Source: Dokdonella sp.
GTDB lineage: Bacteria > Pseudomonadota > Gammaproteobacteria > Xanthomonadales > Rhodanobacteraceae
Direction of reading: 5' to 3'
DNA: 64,000 bases
Assembly (NCBI GenBank): GCA_023228465.1
Contig: JALOBC010000003.1
Location: 1-64,000 of the forward strand
In this document: piece by piece, positions 53,382-62,916 of the stretch
Layout: each line of letters opens with the position of its first letter
Position numbering within the stretch: the stretch's first letter is position 1
Position numbers and translations under genes: made by a program
The notes under the pieces: generated by a model
What the model was told of the DNA's origin: nothing
Databases searched by the model: none
What the model saw: the letters and a program-made list of their open reading frames with translations, nothing else

Positions 53382-53585
53382 GCGTGTATCTCCCCAACAA
53401 GGTGGCTGGATGAAGCAGCGATGCACCGGCTCCGGCCTGGAGTTCGTACCCCGCGGCAGCCATGCCATGGGTCGAGCGACTCAGTACTGCAGCGTACGGT
53501 GCGCAAGCATCCGCGCATCGCGCACGCGTTGCACGCCGCACTGCGGCATGACCTGCGCGCATCCGCTACGGCGAGGGCTCTTGCC

Positions 53586-53999
53586 ATGAGCGCATCGAAG
53601 GCCACCCGCGGCCGCGAGCCGTTTACCGACCTGCTTGCCCTGGCGCGCGCCGAGCTGCACCCGGCCGGCCTTGCCTTGCGTGCCCTCGTGCGCGACTGCG
53701 ACCCCGCATGCGTCGAGCTGGTGTGGCCGAAACTCAAGATGGCCAGCTTCGGAGTGGGGCCAAGGAAGCTGACCCAGCACTATGCCTACCTCGCCATCCA
53801 CGCCCGGCATCTCAATCTCGGCTTCTATGAAGGCGCCTTCCTGGCCGACCCGAATCATCTGCTCGAGGGCACGGGCAAGGCATTGCGACACGTGAAGATC
53901 CACGGCGTGCCGCTGCGCGAGGCAGCCGCGCTGAAGGCGCTGATCGAACAGGCGGTGGCCAGACGGCGTCGCGCCGCGAGCGGCACCGGCATGGGCTGA
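53586..53999 (+). CDS. DUF1801-family protein (YdhG-like)
   Basis: A 137-residue cytoplasmic protein of the DUF1801 family. It reads FTDLLALARAELHPAGLALR, then CVELVWPKLKMASFGVGPRK, YAYLAIHARHLNLGFYEG and GTGKALRHVKIHG, the conserved core of the family, whose fold resembles frataxin or iron chaperone FdhB but whose function is not settled. The start MSASKATRGREP is used; upstream in-frame sequence belongs to the antisense of the lipase gene. It stands alone. Confidence 0.85.
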   Translation: MSASKATRGREPFTDLLALARAELHPAGLALRALVRDCDPACVELVWPKLKMASFGVGPRKLTQHYAYLAIHARHLNLGFYEGAFLADPNHLLEGTGKALRHVKIHGVPLREAAALKALIEQAVARRRRAASGTGMG

Positions 54000-54102
54000 T
54001 CGTCAGGCCCGGCACCGCTGACGCAGCCGTGGCCCGCGGGTGACGGGCACCAGGAAACGCGGATCGCGGCCACAGGCCGGCACAGCGGCGCCGGCGATGA
54101 CG

Positions 54103-55323
54103 CTATGCGGGTGGACCGCCCGGGCCCGGGCGGCGGCCGGCCGCGGCATCGGCCAGCAGATGGCGCAGGGGCGCGAGTGCGTTCGCGGCGACCAGCGCCG
54201 CCCCGCGTGCGGCGATCACCGGCGGCAGGCCGCTCCCGTACACGCGTTCGATGAGGTCGAAGGCACGCGCGGCCAGGGTGGTTTCACTGCGCCGGTCGCG
54301 CTCATAGCGGCGCAGCACATGCGCCGCGCCCAGGTCGCTGCCGCGCTCGCGCGCCTCGCGCAGCACCCCCCGCAGGCAGCTGACGTCGCGCAGGCCCAGG
54401 TTCATGCCCTGGCCGGCCAGCGGATGCACGACATGCGCGGCATCCCCGGCCAGCAGGCAGCGCCCGGAGCGATAGCGCTCGGCCAGGCGCAGGCGCAAGG
54501 GAAAGCCGGCACGCGCGGTGGTGCCGACAATCGGACCGAGGCGAAAGTCGAAGGCACAGCCCAGCTCGGCGCAGAAGGCGTCGTCATCGAGCGCCAGCAC
54601 GCGCGCCGCGTCCACTTCTGGCAGGCTCCACACGATCGAACAGCGGCCGTCGGCGAGCGGCAGGAAGGCCAGCGGGCCACCCGGCAGGAAGCGCTGCCAG
54701 GCCGTGCGCTGGTGCGCGCGCTCGGTGGCAACATGCGCGACCACCGCGCGCTGGCCATAGTCGCGGCCGGCGAAACCCAGGCCAAGCCGCTTGCGCAGCG
54801 CCGATTCGGCGCCATCGGTCGCCACCAGCACCGCGGCCGCCAGGCGCGTGCCGTCGGAAAGGGTGACGCGCACCGCGTCCGCGCCATCGTCGAGTTCCTC
54901 GAGCGTCGCCGGGCAGTACAGGCGCGGCGCACTGCCGACCCGCGGCGCCGCGCCCAAGGCGCTGAACAGCGCATGCTGGATCAGCTTCACTTCGACGATC
55001 CAGCCAAGTGCGGCGGCGCCCTGCTCGGCGGCATCGAAATGCAGCTCCCCCGGGGCCCGCGCGTCCCACACGCGCATGTGCCGATAGGGCCCGACGCGCG
55101 CCGCAATGGCCGGCCATACGTCCAGGTCCGCAAACAGCGCACGCGCATCGGGCGCCAGGGCGACGACCCGCAGGTCCACCTCGTCCTCGACGTGCCAGGC
55201 CCGCGGTTCGCGCGCCTCGATCACGGCGACATCGAAACCATCGCGTGCCAGCGCCAGCGCCAGCGCCCCGCCGGCGGCGCCGGCGCCCACGATGATGGCG
55301 TCGAGCAGGCCGCGCCGATTCAC
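54103..55323 (-). CDS. FAD-dependent ubiquinone hydroxylase of the UbiH/UbiI/UbiF family
   Basis: A 406-residue class A flavoprotein monooxygenase, probably hydroxylating a ring position of a ubiquinone precursor. It has the FAD-binding GAGAAGGALALALARDG, the DG motif in LVATDGAESALRKRLGLGF, and LLAGDAAHVVHPLAGQGMNL (the GD motif). The GTG start (55321-55323) overlaps the ubiH stop codon by four bases (GTGA), so the two are translated together. It is closest to UbiI/UbiF/UbiM types; which ring carbon it attacks cannot be read from sequence. Confidence 0.9.
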   Translation of the reverse strand: MNRRGLLDAIIVGAGAAGGALALALARDGFDVAVIEAREPRAWHVEDEVDLRVVALAPDARALFADLDVWPAIAARVGPYRHMRVWDARAPGELHFDAAEQGAAALGWIVEVKLIQHALFSALGAAPRVGSAPRLYCPATLEELDDGADAVRVTLSDGTRLAAAVLVATDGAESALRKRLGLGFAGRDYGQRAVVAHVATERAHQRTAWQRFLPGGPLAFLPLADGRCSIVWSLPEVDAARVLALDDDAFCAELGCAFDFRLGPIVGTTARAGFPLRLRLAERYRSGRCLLAGDAAHVVHPLAGQGMNLGLRDVSCLRGVLREARERGSDLGAAHVLRRYERDRRSETTLAARAFDLIERVYGSGLPPVIAARGAALVAANALAPLRHLLADAAAGRRPGPGGPPA

Positions 55324-56531
55324 GGTGCCAGCCCTGCCGCGGCCACGTCGCCGCGATATCCCATGCCGCGCAGGGCGAAACGGCGCTTGAGCGGCGCGCT
55401 GTGCTCGAGGGCCTGGAAGCCGAGCGAGCGCAGCGCGCGCAGCGGCAGGAATTCGTTGCCCATCAGGCGCACCAGGTCGTCGCTGAAAGCGGTGGTGGCG
55501 GCACGATCCGGAGCCCGGCGCGCGACATGCCGCGCGAGCAGGTCCGGCGCCCCCGGATCGCTCCCAGCCCCGGCCGCCTCGCCCAGCAGTTCGGCCAGGG
55601 TGAGCGCGTCGCGCAGGCCGAGGTTGAAGCCCTGCGCACCGAGCGGATGTACGGTCTGCGCAGCATTGCCGACCAGCACGCAGCGCCTGGCCGTGGTGCG
55701 CGCGGCAAGACACCGCGCGAGCGGATAGGGTTTGCGCCGGCCGGGTCGCGAAAGGCGCCCGGCGCGCCAGCCCAAGCGTGCATGCACGCAATCGATGAAT
55801 GCGGCATCGTCCAGCGCCGCCACGCGCCCGGCCTCGGTCGCCGGCACGGTCAGCACCAGCCCGGCACGACAGTCGCCGAGCGGCAACAGCGCGACCGGGC
55901 CGGAATCGGTGAAGCGCTCGTAGGCCTGGCCATCCAGCGGACGCTCGGTGGTGAGGGTGGTGACGATGGCGCTCTGGCCATAGTCGTGCCGTTCGGCGCC
56001 AATGCCCAGATGCTCGCGCACGAACGAGGTCGCGCCATCCGCACCGACCACCAGGCGGGCACTCATGCTGCGGCGGGCGCCGTCGGTATCGAACTCGACC
56101 TCGACCGCGTCCTCGCCCGGCACGATGGCCACCGCGGTCGCCGGCGCCATGCGCAGCAGTCCCGAGCAGCGCGCCAGGCGCGCCAGCAGCGCGTTGCCAA
56201 GTTCACGTGCCGGCAGCACGGCACCGAAGGGCGGCAGGCCAAGGGCCGCGGCATCCAGGCGCACACTGCCGAAATCACCGCGGCGGCTGACATGAATGCG
56301 GCGCAGCGGCACCGCAGGCGAAGCGGCATCCAGCACGCCCAGGGCCAGCAGTGCATGCATGCTGGCCCGCGCCAGCACCAGGTTGCGCTCGTCATAGCTC
56401 GGCTGCAGGTCCGCGCGCGGCGGCACCGCTTCAGCCAGGGCCACGGCCAGGCCGGCACCATCCAGCGCGATCGCAAGGCTGGCGCCGACCAGGCCGCCGC
56501 CGATGATGAGGACGTCGAGAGTGTGGTTCAC
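55320..56531 (-). CDS. ubiH: 2-octaprenyl-6-methoxyphenol hydroxylase
   Basis: A 403-residue FAD monooxygenase of ubiquinone biosynthesis, C1-hydroxylation type. It shows DVLIIGGGLVGASLAIALDG, VVGADGATSFVREHLGIG, and LVGNAAQTVHPLGAQGFNLG, where GNAAQ replaces the usual GDAAH as in typical UbiH. The product MNHTLDVL comes from a GTG start at 56531; another GTG at 56552 would add seven residues. Neither has a clear ribosome-binding site. The downstream hydroxylase gene overlaps its end. Confidence 0.92.
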   Translation of the reverse strand: MNHTLDVLIIGGGLVGASLAIALDGAGLAVALAEAVPPRADLQPSYDERNLVLARASMHALLALGVLDAASPAVPLRRIHVSRRGDFGSVRLDAAALGLPPFGAVLPARELGNALLARLARCSGLLRMAPATAVAIVPGEDAVEVEFDTDGARRSMSARLVVGADGATSFVREHLGIGAERHDYGQSAIVTTLTTERPLDGQAYERFTDSGPVALLPLGDCRAGLVLTVPATEAGRVAALDDAAFIDCVHARLGWRAGRLSRPGRRKPYPLARCLAARTTARRCVLVGNAAQTVHPLGAQGFNLGLRDALTLAELLGEAAGAGSDPGAPDLLARHVARRAPDRAATTAFSDDLVRLMGNEFLPLRALRSLGFQALEHSAPLKRRFALRGMGYRGDVAAAGLAP

Positions 56532-56629
56532 GCGGGCATGATAACGGGCCACAGCGGCGCATGGCGCGGCGCGCCGCGCACGCGATGCGCTTGGGCTAAA
56601 CTTGGGGTCTGCCTCATCGGGACACGACC

Positions 56630-57247
56630 ATGACGACTGCCCAACCCGAGCTTTCCCCTGCCGCGCGCGGCGGCATCCTGGCGCTGCTTGCCGTGGTCAT
56701 GCTGGCCACCCGCATCCACCACTTCGGCGCGCTGCCGGACGCCTCCTGGCTGGTGTTCTTCGCGGGCGGCTTCTACCTGCGCCACGCCTGGCGTTGGGCG
56801 CTGCCGCTGCTGCTGGCGCTGGCGGTACTGATCGACTACGCGGTGATCAGCGGCCAGGGCCTGAACTTCTGGAACCACTATTGCGTATCTCCGGCCTACT
56901 GGTTCCTGGCACCGGCCTACGGCGCCATGTGGCTGGGCGGCGCCTGGCTTGCACGCCGCTACCGCGGCCTGGGCATGCGTGAACTGGGCCTGCTGGCAGG
57001 CAGCGTGCTCGTTTCCGCAAGCCTGTGCTATCTCGTGTCCAATGGCAGCTTCTACTGGCTGAGCCCGGCCGTCGCCACCCCGAACATCGGCGGCTGGATG
57101 AAGAACCTGGGTGACTGGTATGTGCCGTATCTGGGCACCAGCCTGATCTATGCAGCCGTGGGTGCGGCACTGCACGCCGCCAGCGTGCTGGCGGCACGCG
57201 AGCTGCGCGGCGCGACGGCGCGCGGCGCGCGCCTCGGCCATCGCTGA
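56630..57247 (+). CDS. btuM: BtuM-like vitamin B12 transporter (solitary ECF S-component type)
   Basis: A 205-residue membrane protein with about six helices (GILALLAVVMLATRIHHFGA, WLVFFAGGFYLRHAWRWALP, LLLALAVLIDYAVIS, WFLAPAYGAMWLGGAWLARR, and two later). A single conserved-looking cysteine lies in NFWNHYCVSPAYWFLAPAYG (Cys85), matching the cobalt-binding Cys of BtuM from Thiobacillus denitrificans, which transports cobalamin without an ECF module and removes cyanide from it. The next gene, 17 bases on, is a PduO-type adenosyltransferase, so B12 uptake and activation are encoded together. No B12 riboswitch is visible upstream. Confidence 0.75.
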   Translation: MTTAQPELSPAARGGILALLAVVMLATRIHHFGALPDASWLVFFAGGFYLRHAWRWALPLLLALAVLIDYAVISGQGLNFWNHYCVSPAYWFLAPAYGAMWLGGAWLARRYRGLGMRELGLLAGSVLVSASLCYLVSNGSFYWLSPAVATPNIGGWMKNLGDWYVPYLGTSLIYAAVGAALHAASVLAARELRGATARGARLGHR

Positions 57248-57264
57248 GGCCGCTCGCCAACGCC

Positions 57265-57840
57265 ATGGGCAACCGTCTCTCGAAGATCTACACACGCACC
57301 GGCGACAAGGGCACCACCGGCCTCGGCGACGGCACGCGCGTGCCCAAGGACTCGCCACGCGTGGCGACCTACGGCACGGTTGATGAGCTCAACTCGCAGA
57401 TCGGCGTGGTGCTGGCCTGCGACGTGCCGGCGAACGTGCGCGAGCTGCTGACCCAGGTGCAGCACGACCTGTTCGACCTCGGCGGCGAGCTGTGCGTACC
57501 CGGCATGGAACTGGTGCACGAGGCCGGCATCGAGCGCCTCGAGCATGCCATCGACATCTTCAACGCCGACCTGCCGCCGCTCAAGGAATTCATCCTCCCC
57601 GGTGGCGGCCTGGCGGCGGCGCATTGCCACGTCGCGCGCACCGTGTGCCGGCGCGCCGAGCGCGCGGCGGTGACCCTGGCCCGCGATTCCAGCGTGCGCG
57701 GCGAAGTGGTGCGCTACCTCAACCGCCTGTCCGATGTCCTGTTCGTGGTGGCGCGCGTGCTGGCCCGCCATTCCGGCCACGGCGAGGTGCTGTGGAACCA
57801 TGAGCGGCGACCCAGGCCCAGGCCGGCACCGGCATCCTGA
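57265..57840 (+). CDS. Cob(I)alamin adenosyltransferase, PduO type
   Basis: A 191-residue ATP:corrinoid adenosyltransferase that makes adenosylcobalamin from cob(I)alamin and ATP. The ATP-binding N-terminal KIYTRTGDKGTTGLGDGTRV is the family signature; DELNSQIGVVLACDVPANV and CRRAERAAVTLARDSSV with VVRYLNRLSDVLFVVARVLA complete the core. It lies 17 bases after the btuM-like gene and is the likely user of the imported vitamin. Confidence 0.95.
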   Translation: MGNRLSKIYTRTGDKGTTGLGDGTRVPKDSPRVATYGTVDELNSQIGVVLACDVPANVRELLTQVQHDLFDLGGELCVPGMELVHEAGIERLEHAIDIFNADLPPLKEFILPGGGLAAAHCHVARTVCRRAERAAVTLARDSSVRGEVVRYLNRLSDVLFVVARVLARHSGHGEVLWNHERRPRPRPAPAS

Positions 57841-57864
57841 CGCCATGCGAAGTCCGAGCCGGCC

Positions 57865-58797
57865 ATGACAGTTGCGTTGTACACCCACCCGGCCTGCCTT
57901 GCCCACGATCCCGGCCCGGGCCACCCGGAATCCCGCGCCCGCCTGCAGGCGGTGCTGACGGCACTGGCGGCCCCGCGCTTTGCCGACCTTGCGCGCAACG
58001 CGGCGCCGCGCGCCAGCCGCGCCCAGCTCGAACGCGTGCACACCGCGGCCCTGGTGGCCAGCGTGCTCGACCACGCACCACGTGACGGCTGGCGCGAAAT
58101 CGACGCCGACACGCGGATGTCGCCCGGTTCTGCCGAGGCCGCCCTGCGCGCGGCGGGCGCCGCCTGCACCGCGACCGACGCTGTAATCACCGGACAGGCG
58201 CGGCGCGCCTTCTGCGCGGTGCGCCCGCCAGGCCATCACGCCACCGCCGCCACCGCCATGGGCTTTTGCCTGTTCAACAACATCGCCGTCGGCGCGGCGC
58301 ACGCCTTGGCTGCGCACGGCCTGGAGCGCGTCGCCATCGTCGACTTCGATGTGCACCACGGCAACGGCACGCAGGACATCTTCGAGGCCGAGCCGCGGGT
58401 GCTCTACGTTTCCACGCACCAGTGGCCGCTTTATCCCGGCACCGGCAGCGTCGACGAACAGGGCGTCGGCAATATCCTCAACGTGCCGCTGCCTCCCGGC
58501 GCCGGCTCGGCGACGTTCCGCGCGGCCTGCGAGCGCAGCGTGCTGCCGGCACTGGAAGCCTTCGCGCCGGACCTGTTGATGGTTTCGGCCGGCTTCGACG
58601 CGCATCAGGCTGATCCGCTGGCCGGCCTGGCGCTGCTCACGGACGATTACGCCTGGATCACCACGCGCCTGGTCGAGGTTGCCGAACGGCATGCCGACGG
58701 TCGCATGGTCTCGAGCCTGGAAGGCGGATATGACCTGGCTGCGCTGGGCGAATCCGCCGCCGCCCACGTGGCGGCGATGCTGCATGCCACGTCGTAG
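57865..58797 (+). CDS. Histone-deacetylase-family (AcuC/AphA-like) deacetylase
   Basis: A 310-residue zinc amidohydrolase of the arginase/deacetylase fold. Motifs include CAVRPPGHHATAATAMGFCL, VAIVDFDVHHGNGTQDIFEA (metal-binding DxH) and LLMVSAGFDAHQADPLAGL (metal-binding Asp), so the zinc site and catalytic His pair are intact. Bacterial members act on acetylpolyamines, acetylated acetyl-CoA synthetase or other small amides; the substrate cannot be told here. It follows the adenosyltransferase by 24 bases and may be cotranscribed. Confidence 0.9.
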   Translation: MTVALYTHPACLAHDPGPGHPESRARLQAVLTALAAPRFADLARNAAPRASRAQLERVHTAALVASVLDHAPRDGWREIDADTRMSPGSAEAALRAAGAACTATDAVITGQARRAFCAVRPPGHHATAATAMGFCLFNNIAVGAAHALAAHGLERVAIVDFDVHHGNGTQDIFEAEPRVLYVSTHQWPLYPGTGSVDEQGVGNILNVPLPPGAGSATFRAACERSVLPALEAFAPDLLMVSAGFDAHQADPLAGLALLTDDYAWITTRLVEVAERHADGRMVSSLEGGYDLAALGESAAAHVAAMLHATS

Positions 58798-58983
58798 ATC
58801 TGCTGCGTCGTCGGCGCCTGGTCCGTTGACGGGTCGATGCCGCCCGCCGGGGGATGCTGTCGGCGACGGTGATGCGACCGCGCCGGTTCCCGTTGCGTCG
58901 GCGTCGGGATCCGGTGGCAAGGTTTGCCGCGCGCGCACAGATTCGGCAAGCTAGCGGCTTCCGCCTGGCCAGAGCCATCCCCC

Positions 58984-61332
58984 GTGCCGTTCCCGTCCCT
59001 GCCATCGTATGGTCGCCGCGGCCTCGTGCTCGCCATCCTGCTGGCCCTGCCGCTGCTGGCGCAGGCCGAACCGGTCACGGTGGATTGCCCGGCCGGCGCC
59101 TTCGTGTGCCCGAAGCCGCCGGTCGACTGGGGCATGTGCGCGAAGAACGACCTGCTCGACTTCTATCTGCCGGGCCTGCCGACCACGGGTGATCGCAAGG
59201 CGGCGCCACAGGACATCAGCGCCGAGCAGATCAGCACGCCAGACAAGGACCGTTACCTGCTCGAAGGCAAGGCGGAGCTGCGCCAGCTCGACCTGGTGCT
59301 GCGCGCCGACCGGCTGGAATACAACCACGCAACCACGGCCTACTCGGCCGCAGGCAACGTGCGCTACCAGGACCGTTCGCTGCTGCTCGGGGCGGACCGT
59401 GCCCACGGCAATACGGCGCAGGACCAGTGCACACTGGAAGGCGTCAGCTACCAGTTGCTGGCCTCGCGCGGCAATGGCGTTGCCGAAGTGGCGGTGATGA
59501 GCGACGAGGCGCATGCGCGGCTCGGCGGAGCCACGTATTCCACCTGCGACGTGAACGCACAGCAATGGGCCTTCGCGGCGCGCGAGATCACTCTCGACCG
59601 CGAGACCGGCGTCGGTCGGGCACGCGACGTGACCCTGCGCATCGTCAACGTGCCGGTGCTGTGGTTCCCGTACCTGCGCTTCCCGATCGACGAGCGCCGC
59701 CTGAGCGGCTTCCTGCTGCCCAGCATCGGCTATGGCGAGCGTCGCGGCCTGGATCTGACGGTACCCTACTACTTCAACCTGGCGCCCAACTACGACGCCA
59801 CCCTGCAGCCGCGCATCCTCAGCGAGCGTGGCCTGATGCTGGGCGGCGAATTCCGTTACCTCGCCGATTCCGGCAGCGGTCATTTCAATTTCGATTTCCT
59901 GCCGCACGACCGGCGTGCCGGCGACGAGGAAGTGGAATACGGCGAATCGCTGCCGTCCAGCCGCTGGTGGTACCAGTGGCAGGACCGCCATGCCTTCGGC
60001 CCCCGCTGGAGCAGCACGGTGGACATCAACCGGGTGTCCGATGCGCGCTACTTCGAGGATTTCGGCCGCGGGCTGTACAGCTCGGCGATCGGCTTCCTGC
60101 CATCGCGCGCGTACATCAATGGGCGCGGCAATGGCTGGACGGCGAGCTTTGGCGGCGATGAATTCCAGCTCACCGATCCGACCCTCGGCATCAGTTCCGA
60201 ACCCTACCGGCGCCTACCGCGTGCGCTGTTCTCCGGCGAACACAACTTCGGCGGCAGCTTCGCGACCGGCATGGAGGCCGAGTTCGTCGCCTTTTCCAAG
60301 GACCTGGCGCTCGACGGCCAGCGTCTGGACGTGTTCCCCTACATTGCCTGGCCGATCGAGTCGGCGGCCTGGTTCGTGCGGCCCCAGCTCGGTTATCGCT
60401 ATACCGGCTACCAGCTCGACGACATGCAGTACGCCACCGACCCGAATGTCACCGGTCGCCACCCCAGCCGCGGCCTGCCCATCTTCAGCGTCGATGCGGG
60501 CCTGGTGTTCGAACGCGATCTCAAGTTTCGCGGCAGCCCGTGGACGCAAACGCTGGAACCGCGCCTTTACTACCTGCGCGTGCCCTACCGCGACCAGACC
60601 GACCTGCCGATCTTCGATACCCAGGAAATTCCGTTCAGCTTTGCCGAGCTGTTCCGCCCGAACCGCTTCGTCGGTAGCGACCGGCAGATGGACGCCAACA
60701 ACCTGTCGCTCGCGCTCACCACGCGCTTCCTGGAAAGCGCGACCGGCGAGGAGCGCGTTTCCGCCAGCATCGGCCAGATCCGCTACTTCGACGAGCAGCG
60801 CGTGCAATTGCCCGGCACCCCACCCACCGACTACAGCGGTTCGACCTGGGCCGGCGAGTTGGCCCTGCGCCTGTCCGAGCGCTGGCGCGTGGTGCTCGAC
60901 CAGCAGTGGAACCCGAACACCGAGCACACGGATCTGTCCACCGTCACCGTGCAGAATCGCTTCGCCGGCAATGGCGTGGTGAACTTCTCCTACCGCTACC
61001 GGCGCGACTGGCTCGAGCAGGTCGATCTCAGTGCAGCCATCCCGCTCGGCGAGAGCTGGCGCCTGATCGCGCGCGACAACTACGCGCTCAACGTGCCGCG
61101 CGCCAGCGCCAGCGATCCGAAAGGCACCAGTGGGCGCCATCTGGAGCGCTTCATCGGCATCGAGTACGAAACCTGCTGCGTGGCCTGGCGGGTGCTGGCG
61201 CGACGCTGGATCCGCAATGCCGAGGGCGAAAGCGACAACGCAATCTATTTCGAGCTCGACCTCAAGGGCATCGGCGCGCTCGGCCAGCGCACGGACGCCT
61301 TCCTGCGGCGTGCTATTCTTGGCTACCAGTAA
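58984..61332 (+). CDS. lptD: LPS-assembly protein LptD
   Basis: A 782-residue outer membrane barrel that inserts LPS into the outer leaflet with LptE. A signal peptide from a GTG start (VPFPSLPSYGRRGLVLAILL, cleavage after AQA) precedes an N-terminal beta-jellyroll (OstA) domain (about 70-215, ADRLEYNHATTAYSAAGNVR, RSLLLGADRAHG) and the barrel (DVTLRIVNVPVLWFPYLRFP, LSGFLLPSIGYGERRGLDLT). The C-terminal Cys-Cys pair YETCCVAWRVLARRW, with cysteines near the N-terminus, forms the interdomain disulfides. An in-frame TTG at 58924 gives a less good signal. It heads lptD-surA-pdxA-rsmA. Confidence 0.95.
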   Translation: MPFPSLPSYGRRGLVLAILLALPLLAQAEPVTVDCPAGAFVCPKPPVDWGMCAKNDLLDFYLPGLPTTGDRKAAPQDISAEQISTPDKDRYLLEGKAELRQLDLVLRADRLEYNHATTAYSAAGNVRYQDRSLLLGADRAHGNTAQDQCTLEGVSYQLLASRGNGVAEVAVMSDEAHARLGGATYSTCDVNAQQWAFAAREITLDRETGVGRARDVTLRIVNVPVLWFPYLRFPIDERRLSGFLLPSIGYGERRGLDLTVPYYFNLAPNYDATLQPRILSERGLMLGGEFRYLADSGSGHFNFDFLPHDRRAGDEEVEYGESLPSSRWWYQWQDRHAFGPRWSSTVDINRVSDARYFEDFGRGLYSSAIGFLPSRAYINGRGNGWTASFGGDEFQLTDPTLGISSEPYRRLPRALFSGEHNFGGSFATGMEAEFVAFSKDLALDGQRLDVFPYIAWPIESAAWFVRPQLGYRYTGYQLDDMQYATDPNVTGRHPSRGLPIFSVDAGLVFERDLKFRGSPWTQTLEPRLYYLRVPYRDQTDLPIFDTQEIPFSFAELFRPNRFVGSDRQMDANNLSLALTTRFLESATGEERVSASIGQIRYFDEQRVQLPGTPPTDYSGSTWAGELALRLSERWRVVLDQQWNPNTEHTDLSTVTVQNRFAGNGVVNFSYRYRRDWLEQVDLSAAIPLGESWRLIARDNYALNVPRASASDPKGTSGRHLERFIGIEYETCCVAWRVLARRWIRNAEGESDNAIYFELDLKGIGALGQRTDAFLRRAILGYQ

Positions 61333-61467
61333 CATGGCGATGGCTGCGCGCGGACGTGCGTCCGAACTGCGCCCCGCCCTGGTTGTCCAAGCACCCGTTG
61401 CACCCCACCGGGCCACGTGCGCCGGCAGCGCGCGCGGCATCGATGCCTGCCTCCCTCCGGAATCCGT

Positions 61468-62790
61468 ATGAAGACTCCCCTGATCCTCACCCTCGCCCTG
61501 CTCGCGGCCACCCCGGTCCTGGCACCGCGCGCCGCTGCACAAGCGACCGACATCGTCCCAATCGATGGCATCGTCGCCGTCGTCAACGAGGAAGTGGTGC
61601 TGCAAAGCGAACTCGACGCGCGCGTCGAATCGGTGATGAAGCAGTACGCGGGCGATCCGAGCCAGCTGCCCCCGCGCAGCGTGCTCGAGAAGCAACTGCT
61701 CGACCGCCTGATCCTGCAGAAGCTGCAGGTCGCGCGTGCGGAAGCCACCGGCATCAAGGTCTCCGATGCCGAGGTCGACCGTTCCATGGCCGCCATCGCC
61801 CAGCAGAACGGGCTGGACATCAGCGGCCTGCGCAGCGCGATCGAAGCCCAGGGCCTGGACTACAACCACTTCCGCAACAACGTGCAGGACCAACTGCTCA
61901 TCAACAACCTGCGTCAGCGCATCGCCCAGAGCCGCGTGCAGGTGAGTGATGCCGAGATCGACAGCGTGATCCGCAACGGCCAACTGCAACGGGGTCAGAT
62001 GCATCTTGGCTACATCATGATCAACGTGCCCGATGGCGCCACCCCGGGGGAAATCGACGCCGTGCACGCCAAGGCCGAGGAAATCAAGCAGCAGATCGAC
62101 GCCGGCATGGACTTCGCTGCCGCAGCCATCCGCTACTCCAATGCCGACAATGCCTTGCAGGGCGGCGACCTCGGCTGGCGCAATACCACCGAACTGCCGC
62201 CGGCCATGGTCGAAATCGCGCAGGACATGCAGGACGGCCAGACTTCCGCACCGGTGCGTGGGCCGAACGGCTTCTATCTCATCAAGCGCATCGGCCAGCG
62301 TGAGCAGGGCGCGCATCTGATCACCGAGTACAAGGCGCGCCACATCCTCATCAAGGTGAGCGAACTCGTGCCCAGCAGCCAGGCGCACGCCGAGGCATCG
62401 GCGATCCGCAAGCGCATCGAGGCGGGCGAAGACTTTGCCAAGGCGGCGCGCGAATCCTCGCAGGACGAGGCCACCGCCCAGCTCGGCGGCGAACTGGGCT
62501 GGTTTTCCGGCACGGCCTACGGACCGCGCGTGGCCAGCGTGGTGAGCGAGCTCAAGCCCGGCGAGATCTCGCAACCCTTCGAAACCCAGCTCGGCTGGCA
62601 CGTGCTGCAGCTCGAGGACGTGCGCCAAACCGACAAGTCCGGCGAACTGCAGCGCGACGAGGCACGCAACATCGTCTACCAGCGCAAGGCCGAGGATGAA
62701 TACGAAGCCTTCCTGCGCCAGTTGCGCAGCGAAGCCTACGTCCAGATTCGCCTGCCCGGCACCGAAGCGGCCAAGGGCGGCGCGCCGTAG
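61468..62790 (+). CDS. surA: Periplasmic peptidyl-prolyl isomerase/chaperone SurA
   Basis: A 440-residue chaperone that guides unfolded outer membrane proteins to BAM. A signal peptide (MKTPLILTLALLAATPVLAP) is followed by the SurA N-terminal domain (VPIDGIVAVVNEEVVLQSEL), then two parvulin domains (first about 190-285, MHLGYIMINVPDGATPG; second about 295-395, YKARHILIKVSELVPSSQAH, QLGGELGWFSG). The C-terminal helix returns to the N-terminal core. It lies 135 bases after lptD, whose product is a major SurA client. Confidence 0.96.
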   Translation: MKTPLILTLALLAATPVLAPRAAAQATDIVPIDGIVAVVNEEVVLQSELDARVESVMKQYAGDPSQLPPRSVLEKQLLDRLILQKLQVARAEATGIKVSDAEVDRSMAAIAQQNGLDISGLRSAIEAQGLDYNHFRNNVQDQLLINNLRQRIAQSRVQVSDAEIDSVIRNGQLQRGQMHLGYIMINVPDGATPGEIDAVHAKAEEIKQQIDAGMDFAAAAIRYSNADNALQGGDLGWRNTTELPPAMVEIAQDMQDGQTSAPVRGPNGFYLIKRIGQREQGAHLITEYKARHILIKVSELVPSSQAHAEASAIRKRIEAGEDFAKAARESSQDEATAQLGGELGWFSGTAYGPRVASVVSELKPGEISQPFETQLGWHVLQLEDVRQTDKSGELQRDEARNIVYQRKAEDEYEAFLRQLRSEAYVQIRLPGTEAAKGGAP

Positions 62791-62916
62791 CCTGCGCCCG
62801 CGCGCCCCGGCAGCCCATGCCGACGCCCAGCCCATGCTTGCCGCACACCGGCAGTGCCGGGCGCGCGCGGGGCGCCGGGAAGCCCGCGAACGCTTCGCCA
62901 TCCGCGTCCAGCATCG

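Noticed and set aside
56532..56629. Cobalamin riboswitch before the btuM-like gene
   Set aside because: The gap is under 100 bases, has no B12 box and is too short for the aptamer.
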